Source: Natronorubrum bangense
GTDB taxonomy: Archaea; Halobacteriota; Halobacteria; Halobacteriales; Natrialbaceae
Length of the DNA stretch: 64,000 nucleotides
Direction of reading: 5' to 3'
NCBI RefSeq assembly: GCF_004799645.1
Contig: NZ_CP031305.1
Span: forward strand, 2,852,001-2,916,000
Of the stretch, positions 48,812 to 58,058 are shown piece by piece. The position numbers and the translations under genes are program-made. The notes beneath the pieces were generated by a model, which had not been told where the DNA came from, ran no database searches, and saw nothing but the letters and a program-made list of their open reading frames with translations. Each line of letters opens with the position of its first letter. Position 1 is the first letter of the stretch.

Positions 48812-49054
48812 TCACTCGTGGGCAGCGTCCCATTCAGTCGGCTTGCGGAAGTTTCCACACTGATTGCACTTGATTCGACCCATCGAATCCATCGCGTTGT
48901 CGAAACTCTCGCAGTTCGCACAGAACCAGCCATACCGCTGTGTTGCGTCTCGAGATTCGTAGGCGACGAAAAACGGGCCTTTGGAACCGATATCTCCGTC
49001 TCGATCCGAAACGTAGACGGTGCCATCGTCAGTGGACCGTGGTTGCATAGCCAC
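48812..49054 (-). CDS. zinc-ribbon protein, DUF5816-like
   Basis: An 80-residue protein with a C-terminal zinc ribbon: YGWFCANCESFDNAMDSMGRIKCNQCGNFRKPTEWDAAHE carries two CxxC pairs. The N-terminal part, TVYVSDRDGDIGSKGPFFVAYESRD, is beta-rich. It resembles a haloarchaeal DUF5816 family; its binding partner is unknown. Another start three codons in is possible. Confidence 0.75.
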   Translation of the reverse strand: MAMQPRSTDDGTVYVSDRDGDIGSKGPFFVAYESRDATQRYGWFCANCESFDNAMDSMGRIKCNQCGNFRKPTEWDAAHE

Positions 49055-49203
49055 AGTTAGCCGCGCTCATGATAAATGACTGTCTGTCCGGTGCCGGACA
49101 CGAGGGCGCTGTCCCAACCGCCACACCCAACCATGGTAATGGCTCACAATCGTGACTATCCTAACTGAAAGGTTTACCCGGCAGGGTATCGTTTTATCGG
49201 ATA

Positions 49204-49614
49204 ATGTCGCTGGTCGTGGTCCCTGTTCGATATCCTTTGTCAAAGCATTCGCGGCGGACGCTCGAGCAGGCAATCGAGGTCGCTCGCGAGCGAGATGCAG
49301 CGTTGACGATTCTGCACGTCGACCTCTATCAGAACGGGAAGAAAGTGACGCGAATCGATCTGAAGGCGGCCGTCGAGAGCACGTTCGGCCGACTCGAGAA
49401 CACGCGCTACGTCGTTCGCACCGGGTTTCTCGTCGAGGAGAGTATTCTCGACGAGGTTGCCGCGGAAGATGCTGACGTCGTCGTTATCGGCAGCAAGCAG
49501 GCAAGTCGGCTGCGGCGGCTCTTCCAGCGGTTCACTGACAATCCGAACATCGACCAGTATCTACGGACACACCTCGATTGCGAGGTAATTACGGTCGAAA
49601 GCGCACGAGCGTAA
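49204..49614 (+). CDS. universal stress protein family protein
   Basis: A 136-residue UspA-like protein: MSLVVVPVRYPLSKHSRRTLEQAIEVARERDAALTILHVDLYQNGKK, and later AEDADVVVIGSKQASRLRRLFQRFTDNPNIDQYLRTHLDCEVITV. The ATP-binding loop (G-x2-G-x9-G-S/T) is replaced by GSKQASRLRRLFQ, so it may not bind ATP. Convergent with another stress protein gene, stops 15 bases apart. Confidence 0.83.
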   Translation: MSLVVVPVRYPLSKHSRRTLEQAIEVARERDAALTILHVDLYQNGKKVTRIDLKAAVESTFGRLENTRYVVRTGFLVEESILDEVAAEDADVVVIGSKQASRLRRLFQRFTDNPNIDQYLRTHLDCEVITVESARA

Positions 49615-49629
49615 GAGCGTAAGAACAGC

Positions 49630-50073
49630 TTACTCGTCCGCGCCCGCACCGCGCACGACGAACACCGGTATCGAGGCGTTGTCGACCACCCGCTCCGAGA
49701 CGCTACCGAGCGACGTGACTTTCTCTCGAGGCGTTTTGCCACGCGTTCCGATGACGATCAGATCGATCTCGTGCTCGTCGGCGTATTCGAGGATCGTCTT
49801 TGCTGGCGTCCCTTTGCGGACGTCACTGACGGTGTCGAGTCCACGTTGTGTGGCTTGTTCGTCAACAGCAGCGACAGCCTCACGGCCGTCGTCCTCGAGT
49901 GAGCGCTCGAGATCAGTGCTGGTATCGCCGCTTGCCGCAGCAGTCATTCGACTGTCGACCACGTACACCGTGTGGACCGTCGCATCGTTGTCGTCGGCGA
50001 TAGACAACCCATGGGTCAGCGTTTCGGAGATCGTCTCGCTCCCGTCTGTCGGAATGAGGATGTCGTCGTACAT
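49630..50073 (-). CDS. universal stress protein family protein
   Basis: A 147-residue UspA-domain protein starting MYDDILIPTDGSETISETLTHGLSIADDNDATVHTVYVV. The nucleotide-binding pattern is complete: VIGTRGKTPREKVTSLGSVSERVVDNASIPVFVVRG has G-x2-G-x9-G-S. A much longer in-frame reading upstream (to 50556) is not coding. Likely ATP-binding, role in stress not specified. Confidence 0.88.
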   Translation of the reverse strand: MYDDILIPTDGSETISETLTHGLSIADDNDATVHTVYVVDSRMTAAASGDTSTDLERSLEDDGREAVAAVDEQATQRGLDTVSDVRKGTPAKTILEYADEHEIDLIVIGTRGKTPREKVTSLGSVSERVVDNASIPVFVVRGAGADE

Positions 50074-50185
50074 CTGTGAACTACTGAAAGCCTTGGTGTG
50101 GTGATCGTATAAAACACCACCACAATCGTACGAGATCGAGAGCGGCGCAGCCTCGAGTGGTCTCGGCGACGACGGTGTCTCGCCG

Positions 50186-51193
50186 TTACTGCTCCGACTG
50201 CGTATCAGTTTTAGCGCCACGCATGGATTGGGCGTCGAGGTTGCCAGCCGAGCTGTCGTCTGGGTGATCGGCTTCGGGGCCGTCGACGGCCAGTCGGGCG
50301 GTGCCACTGCTCTCATCGAAGACGTGGTGCCGGCGCGGATAGGCAAACTCGACATCCCGGTCCTCGAATCGCTCGCGGATCGCCGACTGGACCTCCGAGC
50401 GAGCGACGGCCTGTTTGTAGGGGTGTTTGATCCAGAAGTGTACCTCGAGTGCGATGCCGTGGTCACCATACTCCTCGATCGTACAGACTGGCGCTGCGGC
50501 GTAGCGGGCACTGCCGATCCGGATATCTGGCCCGCCGGAGATGACGGTATCGACACTGCGGGCCGCTCGTTCGGCCTGCCGTTGTGCGGTTTCGAGGTCG
50601 CTGCCGTAGGTAACGTCGAAGGCGATCGATATCCGGGTGCGTTCGTCCTCAGCCGAGTAGTTGATCACGTCTCGTTCGTGGATCTCGGCGTTTGGGATGA
50701 CGATGAAGGTGTTCTGGAGGGTGAAGATCTTCGTGTAGCGGATCGTGATATCCTCGACGAACCCGGTGTGACCCTCATCAGTGACTTCGATCATGTCGCC
50801 GATTTCATAGGGTCGATCGGTGAGAATAAAAAAGCCGTTGATGAGGCTGCCAACGAGTGGTGCGAGAACGACAGCAATCACGGCCGAGATAACGGTCACC
50901 GAGAGGAGAATCTCTGTTCCGGTGACGCCGAGAATGCCAGCAGCGACGACGAAGGCCACGAGAAGAACGGATATTCTGACGCCACGAAGGACGGTTCGGG
51001 TGACACTGGGGCGTTCGATTCGGCGGGCGATGGTTCGACCGGCAATCTTGACGACGAGTTTCGAGAGATACCAGCCGATGATGAGAACGATGACGGCAAG
51101 CCCAAGCTCGACGACGCCGTCGCGAACCACCGGGAGCAAGCCTTCGACGTCCTCGACAGCGTCGTTCTCGTTTACCTGCAATACCCCGCGCAT
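50186..51193 (-). CDS. small-conductance mechanosensitive channel (MscS family)
   Basis: A 335-residue MscS-type channel. Three hydrophobic helices lie at about 26-49, 70-93 and 97-125 ([33 protein letters not shown]), the last being the pore helix, then the beta domain [42 protein letters not shown] hydrophilic C-terminal tail of about 60 residues is not conserved. Start [11 protein letters not shown]: earlier in-frame sequence is non-coding. Releases solutes on hypo-osmotic shock. Confidence 0.9.
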   Translation of the reverse strand: MRGVLQVNENDAVEDVEGLLPVVRDGVVELGLAVIVLIIGWYLSKLVVKIAGRTIARRIERPSVTRTVLRGVRISVLLVAFVVAAGILGVTGTEILLSVTVISAVIAVVLAPLVGSLINGFFILTDRPYEIGDMIEVTDEGHTGFVEDITIRYTKIFTLQNTFIVIPNAEIHERDVINYSAEDERTRISIAFDVTYGSDLETAQRQAERAARSVDTVISGGPDIRIGSARYAAAPVCTIEEYGDHGIALEVHFWIKHPYKQAVARSEVQSAIRERFEDRDVEFAYPRRHHVFDESSGTARLAVDGPEADHPDDSSAGNLDAQSMRGAKTDTQSEQ

Positions 51194-51352
51194 GGCAACA
51201 CACTCTTGCCCGCAGTGGTTAAGCGTTCTGACCGTCACGCATGCGGTCATAGGAGCAGCGCGCAGCCACCGTCCGAAAGTAACCCAATTTCGAAAACAGG
51301 TGCTACTCAGTGTATAATAAATCATTTACCCGCCGGGAACGTACGTAGTCAT

Positions 51353-52417
51353 ATGGCACCAGACGAACTTCGCTCGACCGTCGAGCAAGTCGGGGAGCGG
51401 TTCAATCTCGGCGAGTACGAGATCGACGCCTATCTGACCGTCCTCGAGCAAGGACAGCTCACTGCAAGCGAGATCGCGGATCGGACTGATATCCCCCAAC
51501 CGCGTGTGTATGACACCGTTCGCAGTCTAAGTGACCGTGGACTGGTCGAACTCCGCGAGTCCCGTCCGATGAAAGTCGTCGCGATCAACCCGGAGGAGGC
51601 CTTCGAGAACGTCCAGACCTCGCTGGCAGAGATGATCGACGAACTCGAGACCCGATACACGGCGCCGGCTCGCGACACCGAGGCCGTCTCGCTGGTCAAA
51701 TCTCGGTCGACGATTCTGCGCTATCTCGAGGAGGTTATCGACGATGCCGACTACGAGCTGTCCCTGTCGCTGACACCGGATCTACTGACCCGGTTCGAGG
51801 ACGACCTGAAAGCAGCCGTCGATGCGGGTGTCAGCGTCGACCTGATCGTGACGCCGGCAAACGAAGCACCGGACCCGGAGGAGTTCGACTATATCGAGGT
51901 TGCAACGACGGCTCGTGCGCGACGGGGAATCACGACACCGGTTGTCGCCGTCGCCGACGGCAACTACTCGATGTATGCAACCCAGGACGCCCTGCGTGAC
52001 GACCAGGACCGGTACGGTGTCATCTTCAACCGGTCGGCGCTTGGCTTTCTTGTCTCCGGGTTCTTCGGAACCGTCCTCTGGACGACCGCCGAGGAAACGC
52101 TCGGTGAGGATGGAAGCGAGCGAACGTATCCCCGCAAGTACGCCTCGATCCGCCGGTGTGTCAAAGACATCATCGACGAGGGAGGCGAGTTCTACGCGAC
52201 GATCGAGGGACGAGACGTCGAAGTCGGCGGGCCACGTGTCGTTCGCGGACGCATCCTCGACGTCTCCTTCGAGGTGAGCGAGGAAGTCGCTGCGCTCACA
52301 CTCGAGAACGAGGCTGGCGAGAACGTCACCGTCGGTGGCCGTGTCGCTGCCCTCGAGGATATCGAGGCCCACGAGATCCACATCGGTCGCCACGAACCGC
52401 CGCTTCTCGAGGACTGA
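51353..52417 (+). CDS. TrmB family sugar-responsive transcription regulator
   Basis: A 354-residue TrmB-type regulator: an N-terminal winged helix (about 1-85, [51 protein letters not shown]) and a C-terminal sugar-binding half (about 110-354, with [34 protein letters not shown]). Archaeal TrmB proteins repress or activate sugar uptake according to the bound sugar. It stands about 590 bases upstream of the sugar transporter operon in the same direction, and so is the likely regulator; the inverted repeats at 52928-52968 are possible sites. A large in-frame upstream extension from 50228 overlaps the MscS gene and was discarded. Confidence 0.88.
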   Translation: MAPDELRSTVEQVGERFNLGEYEIDAYLTVLEQGQLTASEIADRTDIPQPRVYDTVRSLSDRGLVELRESRPMKVVAINPEEAFENVQTSLAEMIDELETRYTAPARDTEAVSLVKSRSTILRYLEEVIDDADYELSLSLTPDLLTRFEDDLKAAVDAGVSVDLIVTPANEAPDPEEFDYIEVATTARARRGITTPVVAVADGNYSMYATQDALRDDQDRYGVIFNRSALGFLVSGFFGTVLWTTAEETLGEDGSERTYPRKYASIRRCVKDIIDEGGEFYATIEGRDVEVGGPRVVRGRILDVSFEVSEEVAALTLENEAGENVTVGGRVAALEDIEAHEIHIGRHEPPLLED

Positions 52418-52434
52418 GGCGGATTCCTGTCCGT

Positions 52435-52517
52435 TAGAATAACAACTGAAACTGATTGCACACCGATCACACAGCTGTCGTGCGATCGGGTGCACACTGA
52501 CGGTCAGTGGCTGCTAT
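52435..52517 (-). repeat. 83-bp palindromic repeat, copy 3
   Basis: Begins TAGAATAACAACTGAAACTG and ends GGTCAGTGGCTGCTA, with the central hairpin CGATCACACAGCTGTCGTGCGATCG. It starts 18 bases after the trmB stop codon. Confidence 0.8.
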
Positions 52518-52927
52518 CGTTTCGACGCGCCTGCGACCGCCCGACGGGTATCCCGGTCGCTCGGCACAGCATAGGCGTATGAGTGGGTCTGACGGTTCAC
52601 CCCTATTGCGTGGTGCTGATCGATCGTATTCGAGCGGTTCGTGACGCCGCACTGATAGCTCAATACTGGTTTTCTGGTCGCTGGACAACGAGTTAGCAGT
52701 GCATACAGCCGTTCGGAGTTGTGACGATCAAACCAGCGCTCAGCCGTCGTGGCCGGCCGCGTTGAGGGGTTACGGTCCTGCTAGATTCTAGTGATTGTGG
52801 CGTCGACACTCGCGGTGATGGACCGGTCAGTGTTTCGTTGAGGCCACCCGCTCACGTAGCTGACCGCCTCGTCTCGAGGCACGAACCAATTTGGATACCA
52901 ATGTGTAATCCGACCTTTCACAGTCAC
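52518..52927. other. intergenic region without a gene
   Basis: About 410 bases between the repeat and the transporter promoter. No frame has a persuasive start, length or codon use. Nothing else is recognised in it. Confidence 0.4.
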
Positions 52928-52979
52928 GAAAATACGATATTTTCTATTAATTGCATGAATTCATGCAACCGATTAAAGG
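52928..52979 (+). promoter_or_regulatory. promoter and two inverted repeats upstream of the sugar ABC operon
   Basis: Two perfect dyads stand immediately ahead of the transporter TATA box: GAAAATA-CGA-TATTTTC (52928-52944) and the 18-base palindrome TTGCATGAATTCATGCAA (52951-52968). GATTAAAGGC at 52971-52980 serves as TATA, 26-34 bases before the ATG at 53005. Their placement just upstream of the TATA/BRE favours a regulator such as TrmB, but no binding data exist here. Confidence 0.65.
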
Positions 52980-53004
52980 CACTGAAAGTAGTCGTGATAC
53001 GAAG

Positions 53005-54480
53005 ATGGGACACAATACCACAGGCACCGGAGACACGGGTGGCCTGTCCCGTCGGCAGTATCTGACGGGTGCATCGATTGGGGCAGTCGCCGCGAGCGTC
53101 GCGGTCACTGGCTGTCTCGGCGGCGCTCGTGACGAGAACACGATCGTGATGACCGGAGACACCGACTTCGAGGGGGCGATGCGCGGCGACGACGCCGACG
53201 CGTCGATCCAGGAGGCGCTCTGGGACGCCGGTCTCGACGACGACATCACCGTCGAGGTACAGGCGAGCGTCGACGATACGGATCAGCGGATGCAGCAGTA
53301 TCAGTCAACGCTGCAGGCTGGCCGCTCCCCACCCGACATCTTCATGATGGACAGCGGGTGGACGCTCCCGTTTATCCTCCGCGAGCAGACCACGAGCATG
53401 ACCGAGGTGCTCCCCAACGACGTCTTAGAGCGCGTCGAGGAAGACTACCTCGACGCATCGCTCGAGACGGCACGCCACCCCCAGACCGGCGAACTCCACG
53501 CCGTCCCGCTGTTTCCCGACTTCGGGACGATGCAGTATCGCAGGGATCTGGTCGAAGACGCCGGCTACGACACGAGCGACTGGGACGAAGACCCGCCGAG
53601 CTGGGAAGAGTTCGCTGAGGCCGCCGCAGACGCCCGCGACGAGGCCGGCATCGACTTCGGCTACACCACGCAGGCGGCCTCCTACGAGGGGCTCTCCTGT
53701 TGTACGTTCAACGAGGTAATGACAACGTGGGGCGGCGCATACTTCGGTGGCACCGACACCCTCTTTGAGGCTGGCGAGCGGTCGATCACCGTCGACAGCG
53801 AACCCGTTCTCGACTCGATTCGGATGATGCGGGCGTTCATCCACGGCGACGACGATCCGCACGCGCTCGACGGCTATCCCGAGATCGCGCCGTCGACGAT
53901 CGTCCAGTGGACCGAAGAGGAGGCCCGCGGCCCGTTTGCGGCCGGGAACGCGGTCATGCATCGTAACTGGCCGTACTCGATCGGGATCAGTGGCGCCGAA
54001 GAGGAGTTCGGCGAGGATCTCGGCGTCATGCCGATGCCGTATGCGGTCTCGGAAGACGAAGCCGAGTTCGAAGGCACCGGCGGCTCCGCACACGCGCTGG
54101 GTGGCTGGCATCTCGTTCTCAATCCGAACACCGAGCGCTCCGAGATGGCTCTCGACGTGATCGAGGCGTTCACCCAAGATGAGGTGATGGCTCGAATTTT
54201 CGAGACGCTCAGCTTCATCCCGCCGAAAGTCGAGTTGTTAGACGAGTTCGATCCCGACGAGACCGGGCCGGTTGCACGGTACAGCGAGCAGATCCAGCAG
54301 GCCGCCGAGGACGCGATCCCCCGGCCGGTGACAGATGTTTGGCCGGAGCAGTCGTCAGTGATGGCCCAGGAGATCCACGCTGCCTACCGGGGCGTCAAAT
54401 CACCCGAGGAGGCGATGGGCGATCTAAACAGCCGTCTTGAACAGAGCGAGGCAGACGTGAGGGGGCAAGATGGCGACTGA
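53005..54480 (+). CDS. sugar ABC transporter substrate-binding lipoprotein
   Basis: A 491-residue family 1 solute-binding protein. The N terminus has a twin-arginine signal (SRRQYLTGA, Arg15-16) and a lipobox ending in Cys37 (AVTGC), so it is exported by Tat and lipid-anchored outside. The mature part has the pattern of maltose/trehalose-binding proteins (GRSPPDIFMMDSGWTLPFILREQ, VPLFPDFGTMQYRRDLVEDAGYDTSDW, WGGAYFGGTDTLFEAG). The substrate sugar is not determined. Start MGHNTTGTG; an ATG 18 codons upstream would include the regulatory palindrome. Confidence 0.92.
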   Translation: MGHNTTGTGDTGGLSRRQYLTGASIGAVAASVAVTGCLGGARDENTIVMTGDTDFEGAMRGDDADASIQEALWDAGLDDDITVEVQASVDDTDQRMQQYQSTLQAGRSPPDIFMMDSGWTLPFILREQTTSMTEVLPNDVLERVEEDYLDASLETARHPQTGELHAVPLFPDFGTMQYRRDLVEDAGYDTSDWDEDPPSWEEFAEAAADARDEAGIDFGYTTQAASYEGLSCCTFNEVMTTWGGAYFGGTDTLFEAGERSITVDSEPVLDSIRMMRAFIHGDDDPHALDGYPEIAPSTIVQWTEEEARGPFAAGNAVMHRNWPYSIGISGAEEEFGEDLGVMPMPYAVSEDEAEFEGTGGSAHALGGWHLVLNPNTERSEMALDVIEAFTQDEVMARIFETLSFIPPKVELLDEFDPDETGPVARYSEQIQQAAEDAIPRPVTDVWPEQSSVMAQEIHAAYRGVKSPEEAMGDLNSRLEQSEADVRGQDGD

Positions 54481-55513
54481 TACCGATCCTGGGGGCGGTG
54501 GCATCTTCGATGGCGAGGGCGAGACCGATCGCGATCGAACGGGGAACGCGGTCGTCAACTGGATGGAGAATCTGAGCGAAGCCGCGTACGCATATCTCCT
54601 CCTGTTACCCGCGACGGCTCTGCTGGCGCTGATCGCCTTCTATCCGCTGGTCATGACGTTCATCATGTCGTTGCAGGAAGATCGGACACGTGGGCTAGAG
54701 CCACTCGGCGGGTTCGTCGGAATCGAGAACTACGTCAACATCCTTACCGGGAACGCCAGGCTTGCCCGGCAGTTCATGGACGTGACGATGTCGGCGTCGT
54801 TCCCGTTCATCGAGTTCGGCGTCCCGATCCTCCAGCAGGCACTGTTCGTGACCCTCGGCTTTGCGGTCATCAGTGTCTTCTTCGAGACGCTGATCGGGTT
54901 CGGACAGGCCTACGTCTTGGACCAGGACTTCCGTGGTCGGCGCTGGGTTCGCGTCGCGATCATCCTGCCCTGGGCCGTGCCGATCGTCATCCAGGGGATG
55001 ATCTTCTTCCTGCTGTTCCAGCCCGAAGTCGGCTTCGGCAGCGACTTTATGCAGTGGCTCGGCGTCTTCGGCGCCGACCCGCTGGCCGACAGCCAGGACT
55101 CGTTTATCATCGTACTCGTGGCTGACATTTGGAAGTCCGCGGCCTTTATGGCCTTGTTGATCCTCGCCGGGCTCCAGAGCGTCGATCGAAGCCTGTACGA
55201 CGTTGCACGCGTCGCGGGCGCATCGCCGTTGCAACGGTTTAAAATGATCACGTTGCCGCTCGTGTTGCCGGCGTTGCTGGTTGCGATGTTGTTCCGGACG
55301 ATGGACGCGATGCGAGTCTACGGGCTGATTGAATCGACCGCCGGCTGTACGACCGTCCCCTCACTGACCTGTCTCGTCGTCGAGGCGATGTTTGGCGGGA
55401 CGCGCATCTACGCGACGGCGGCGGCAGTCGCGTTCATGACCGCACTCGTAATCGGCCTGATCATCTCGGTGTACGTGTTCTTCTTCCGTGACACCGAGGG
55501 AGGGCTCTCCTAA
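54470..55513 (+). CDS. sugar ABC transporter permease, MalF type
   Basis: A 347-residue permease with six hydrophobic helices and the cytoplasmic EAA loop (DVARVAGASPLQRFKMITLPLVLPALL, about 242-268) that contacts the ATPase. A disordered acidic leader of about 25 residues precedes the first helix. It overlaps the substrate-binding gene by 11 bases and the next permease by one base, so the operon is tightly coupled. Confidence 0.92.
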   Translation: MATDTDPGGGGIFDGEGETDRDRTGNAVVNWMENLSEAAYAYLLLLPATALLALIAFYPLVMTFIMSLQEDRTRGLEPLGGFVGIENYVNILTGNARLARQFMDVTMSASFPFIEFGVPILQQALFVTLGFAVISVFFETLIGFGQAYVLDQDFRGRRWVRVAIILPWAVPIVIQGMIFFLLFQPEVGFGSDFMQWLGVFGADPLADSQDSFIIVLVADIWKSAAFMALLILAGLQSVDRSLYDVARVAGASPLQRFKMITLPLVLPALLVAMLFRTMDAMRVYGLIESTAGCTTVPSLTCLVVEAMFGGTRIYATAAAVAFMTALVIGLIISVYVFFFRDTEGGLS

Positions 55514-56634
55514 TGACAGACGATACCCCATCCGACCGATCCGACCGAGAGGAGCAGCCCGCAGACAGTCATTCCGACACCGTGCCGGATAGAGACGATA
55601 CCAACGCCACGTCGACTGACATCCCAGCACATTGGCAACACGCCCGCCGGATGACCGACGGCGGTCAGCCAGCCGAAGGGGAAGGCGGCGACGTCCTGAT
55701 CGGAGAAGAGTCGGACGAAGAAGCCGTACTCGACCGGGGCCCGTTCGAGCGGTGGGCCTCGAAAGCGATCAAAAACCCCGAACGGGCGTACAGGTCGATG
55801 TTCTATACGGCGACAATCTTCTTCCTGGTGACGACGCTGTTCCCGTTCTACTGGCTGCTCATGGTCGCACTGACTCCGGAAGGTCGCCAGCAGGACATCA
55901 TCCTCACGCCGAACGGGTTCAACCCCGGTGCCTTCATCGAGGTCTTCGAGGTCCTGCCGTTCCACTGGTACATGTTCAACAGCTTCGTCATCGCGACAGC
56001 CTCGACGATCATTGTCCTAGTGATCGGGAGCCTCGCCGGCTACGCCTTCGGCCGGCTGGACTTCCGTGGGAAGCTCCCGATGATGTTGCTGGTGCTCGTG
56101 ATCTCCTTTTTCCCACCAGCAGCCTTCTTTATCCCACTGAACGACCTGTTCAACACCTCGGTTTTCCTCCTCGAGCCGATCACCGGAGACGGGACGCTGT
56201 ACAACACCCCCGGCGCGATGGTGTTGCCGCTGTCGGCGATCTTCATGCCGCTTGCGATCTTTATCCTGACGACGTTCTACGCACAGATTCCGGATGGGCT
56301 CGAGGACGCCGCCCGCGTCGAAGGGACGACCCGGCTCGGCGCGCTGTTCCGGGTCATCATCCCCCTGTCTGCACCCGGCGTCGCAACCGCGGGCGTGTTG
56401 ACGTTTATCGCCGTCTACAACGAGTTCTTCTTCTCGTTTCTCATGACCGACGGCCAACCGGAGAACTGGGCACCGCTTCTCGAGGGGATCCTGGGCTACC
56501 AGGGCCAGTACGAGGTGCTGTATCACCTCATGGCTGCCTCGAGCATTATTGGCGTCATCCCGGTCGCGATCCTCGTGGTCGTGGCCCAAGAAAAGATCGT
56601 TAGCGGACTCACCGCTGGCGGACTCAAGGAGTAA
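55513..56634 (+). CDS. sugar ABC transporter permease, MalG type
   Basis: A 373-residue permease with an unusually long charged N-terminal leader (about 75 residues, rich in Asp/Glu/Ser and disordered), then six transmembrane helices. The EAA loop is DAARVEGTTRLGALFRVIIPLSAPGVATAG (about 272-301). Pairs with the preceding permease. The ATG shares its A with the stop of the upstream gene (TAATG). Confidence 0.92.
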   Translation: MTDDTPSDRSDREEQPADSHSDTVPDRDDTNATSTDIPAHWQHARRMTDGGQPAEGEGGDVLIGEESDEEAVLDRGPFERWASKAIKNPERAYRSMFYTATIFFLVTTLFPFYWLLMVALTPEGRQQDIILTPNGFNPGAFIEVFEVLPFHWYMFNSFVIATASTIIVLVIGSLAGYAFGRLDFRGKLPMMLLVLVISFFPPAAFFIPLNDLFNTSVFLLEPITGDGTLYNTPGAMVLPLSAIFMPLAIFILTTFYAQIPDGLEDAARVEGTTRLGALFRVIIPLSAPGVATAGVLTFIAVYNEFFFSFLMTDGQPENWAPLLEGILGYQGQYEVLYHLMAASSIIGVIPVAILVVVAQEKIVSGLTAGGLKE

Positions 56635-56638
56635 GACA

Positions 56639-57826
56639 ATGGCACGAGTACAACTCGAACACGTCACGAAGCAGTACGGAGAGGAAACGGCAGTCGACGA
56701 CATCAGCCTCGAGATCAAAGACGGGGAGTTCGTTACCTTCGTCGGCCCCTCGGGCTGTGGGAAGTCGACGACAATGGAAACGGTTGCGGGATTGACCCAG
56801 CCCACAGAAGGACGCGTCTACATCGGCGACGACGACGTCACCACCCTCGCTCCCAAAGACCGGGGGGTCGCGATGGTCTTCCAGAACATCGCGCTGTTCC
56901 CCCACATGGACGTCTTCGACAACATCTCGTTTGGGCTCCGACTCCGAACCTACGACGACGCGGAGATCGAACGCCGCGTCGAACAGGCGGCCGACATCGT
57001 CCAACTGGAGGGGATGCTCGATCGGATGCCCGGCGAGATGTCCGGTGGGCAACAACAGCGCGTCGGCATCGCCCGCGCGATCGTCCGCAACCCGGACGTG
57101 TTCCTGATGGACGAGCCGCTTGCGAACCTCGACGCGAAGCTGCGGGTCCACATGCGGACGGAGCTCCAGCGACTCCACCGGGAGCTCGGGGCAACGATCA
57201 TCTACGTCACCCACGACCAGGCCGAGGCGATGACGATGTCGAACCGGATCGCCGTCCTGAACAAGGGCAGGCTCCAGCAGATCGCCCCACCGCTTACCTG
57301 TTACAACGAACCCACGAACCTGTTCGTTGCAGGCTTTATTGGCTCGCCCTCGATGAACTTCGTCGAAGGGAAACTCATCGAGGGCGGTCTCGAGACGAAC
57401 AACTTCACCGTCGATGTCGATCCGTCCCGGATCCCGGATGTGGCCGTCGGCGACGATGTCACGCTCGGTGTCAGACCGGAGGACGTCCATCTGGTCCGGT
57501 ACGCCGACTCGCTGACCTCACCGACGACGACGATCGATGCCAAGAGTGACGTCCTAGAGCCAATGGGCGACGAGATCTTCGTCTACCTGTTGCTCTCCGA
57601 GGCTGCAGCAGGCTCGATGGAGCAGGATCCCGCCACGTCGCCAAACCAGTTGCTAATGAGTGTCACTCCTGACACGGATATCGAAGCAGGCCAGGACGTT
57701 GATCTCGTGTTGGATCGGTCGAATATCCACCTGTTCAATACGGAAACCGGTGACGCGCTGGTCCATGGCATTACCGATCTGCAGGAACGCGAACCCGGAA
57801 CGGCGCCGGCGGGGGCTGATAGCTGA
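56639..57826 (+). CDS. sugar ABC transporter ATP-binding protein (MalK/UgpC type)
   Basis: A 395-residue ATPase. Walker A is GPSGCGKST (about 37-45), the signature LSGGQ equivalent is MSGGQQQRVGIARA, Walker B is DVFLMDEPLANLDA, with the switch His in VTHDQAEA. The C-terminal ~140 residues form the regulatory OB-fold of MalK/UgpC-type proteins. The start MARVQLEHVTKQYGEE is used; 30 in-frame residues upstream overlap the permease. Four bases separate it from the upstream stop. Serves the two permeases of the operon. Confidence 0.93.
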   Translation: MARVQLEHVTKQYGEETAVDDISLEIKDGEFVTFVGPSGCGKSTTMETVAGLTQPTEGRVYIGDDDVTTLAPKDRGVAMVFQNIALFPHMDVFDNISFGLRLRTYDDAEIERRVEQAADIVQLEGMLDRMPGEMSGGQQQRVGIARAIVRNPDVFLMDEPLANLDAKLRVHMRTELQRLHRELGATIIYVTHDQAEAMTMSNRIAVLNKGRLQQIAPPLTCYNEPTNLFVAGFIGSPSMNFVEGKLIEGGLETNNFTVDVDPSRIPDVAVGDDVTLGVRPEDVHLVRYADSLTSPTTTIDAKSDVLEPMGDEIFVYLLLSEAAAGSMEQDPATSPNQLLMSVTPDTDIEAGQDVDLVLDRSNIHLFNTETGDALVHGITDLQEREPGTAPAGADS

Positions 57827-57830
57827 CCTC

Positions 57831-57911
57831 TAGTAGCCACTGAACGTCACTGCACACCGCATCGCGTGATGGCTGTTCGATGCATGTGTACATCGGTTCA
57901 GTTGTTACGAT
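57831..57911 (+). repeat. 83-bp palindromic repeat, copy 4 (diverged)
   Basis: Starts TAGTAGCCACTGAACGTCAC and ends TCAGTTGTTACGAT, with a mutated middle (CATCGCGTG...TTCGATGCATG). It begins four bases after the ATPase stop codon. Confidence 0.7.
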
Positions 57912-58058
57912 CGTCACGGTACCGACAGGGATCGAAATCGAACCGTGGAGTGAGACCAGCAATCGTTTGGCAACGGATAAAAGACCCTTCGGCACCACGA
58001 TTTAATATAGCAGTATTGACTGTATAAGTACGGAAATGGACACCCCAGTCATGACACC

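Noticed and set aside
50228..51352. Long plus-strand extension ahead of the TrmB gene, giving a 729-residue frame
   Set aside because: It runs antisense to the complete MscS gene; the regulator's conserved winged helix starts at 51353, with a TATA-like region just upstream.
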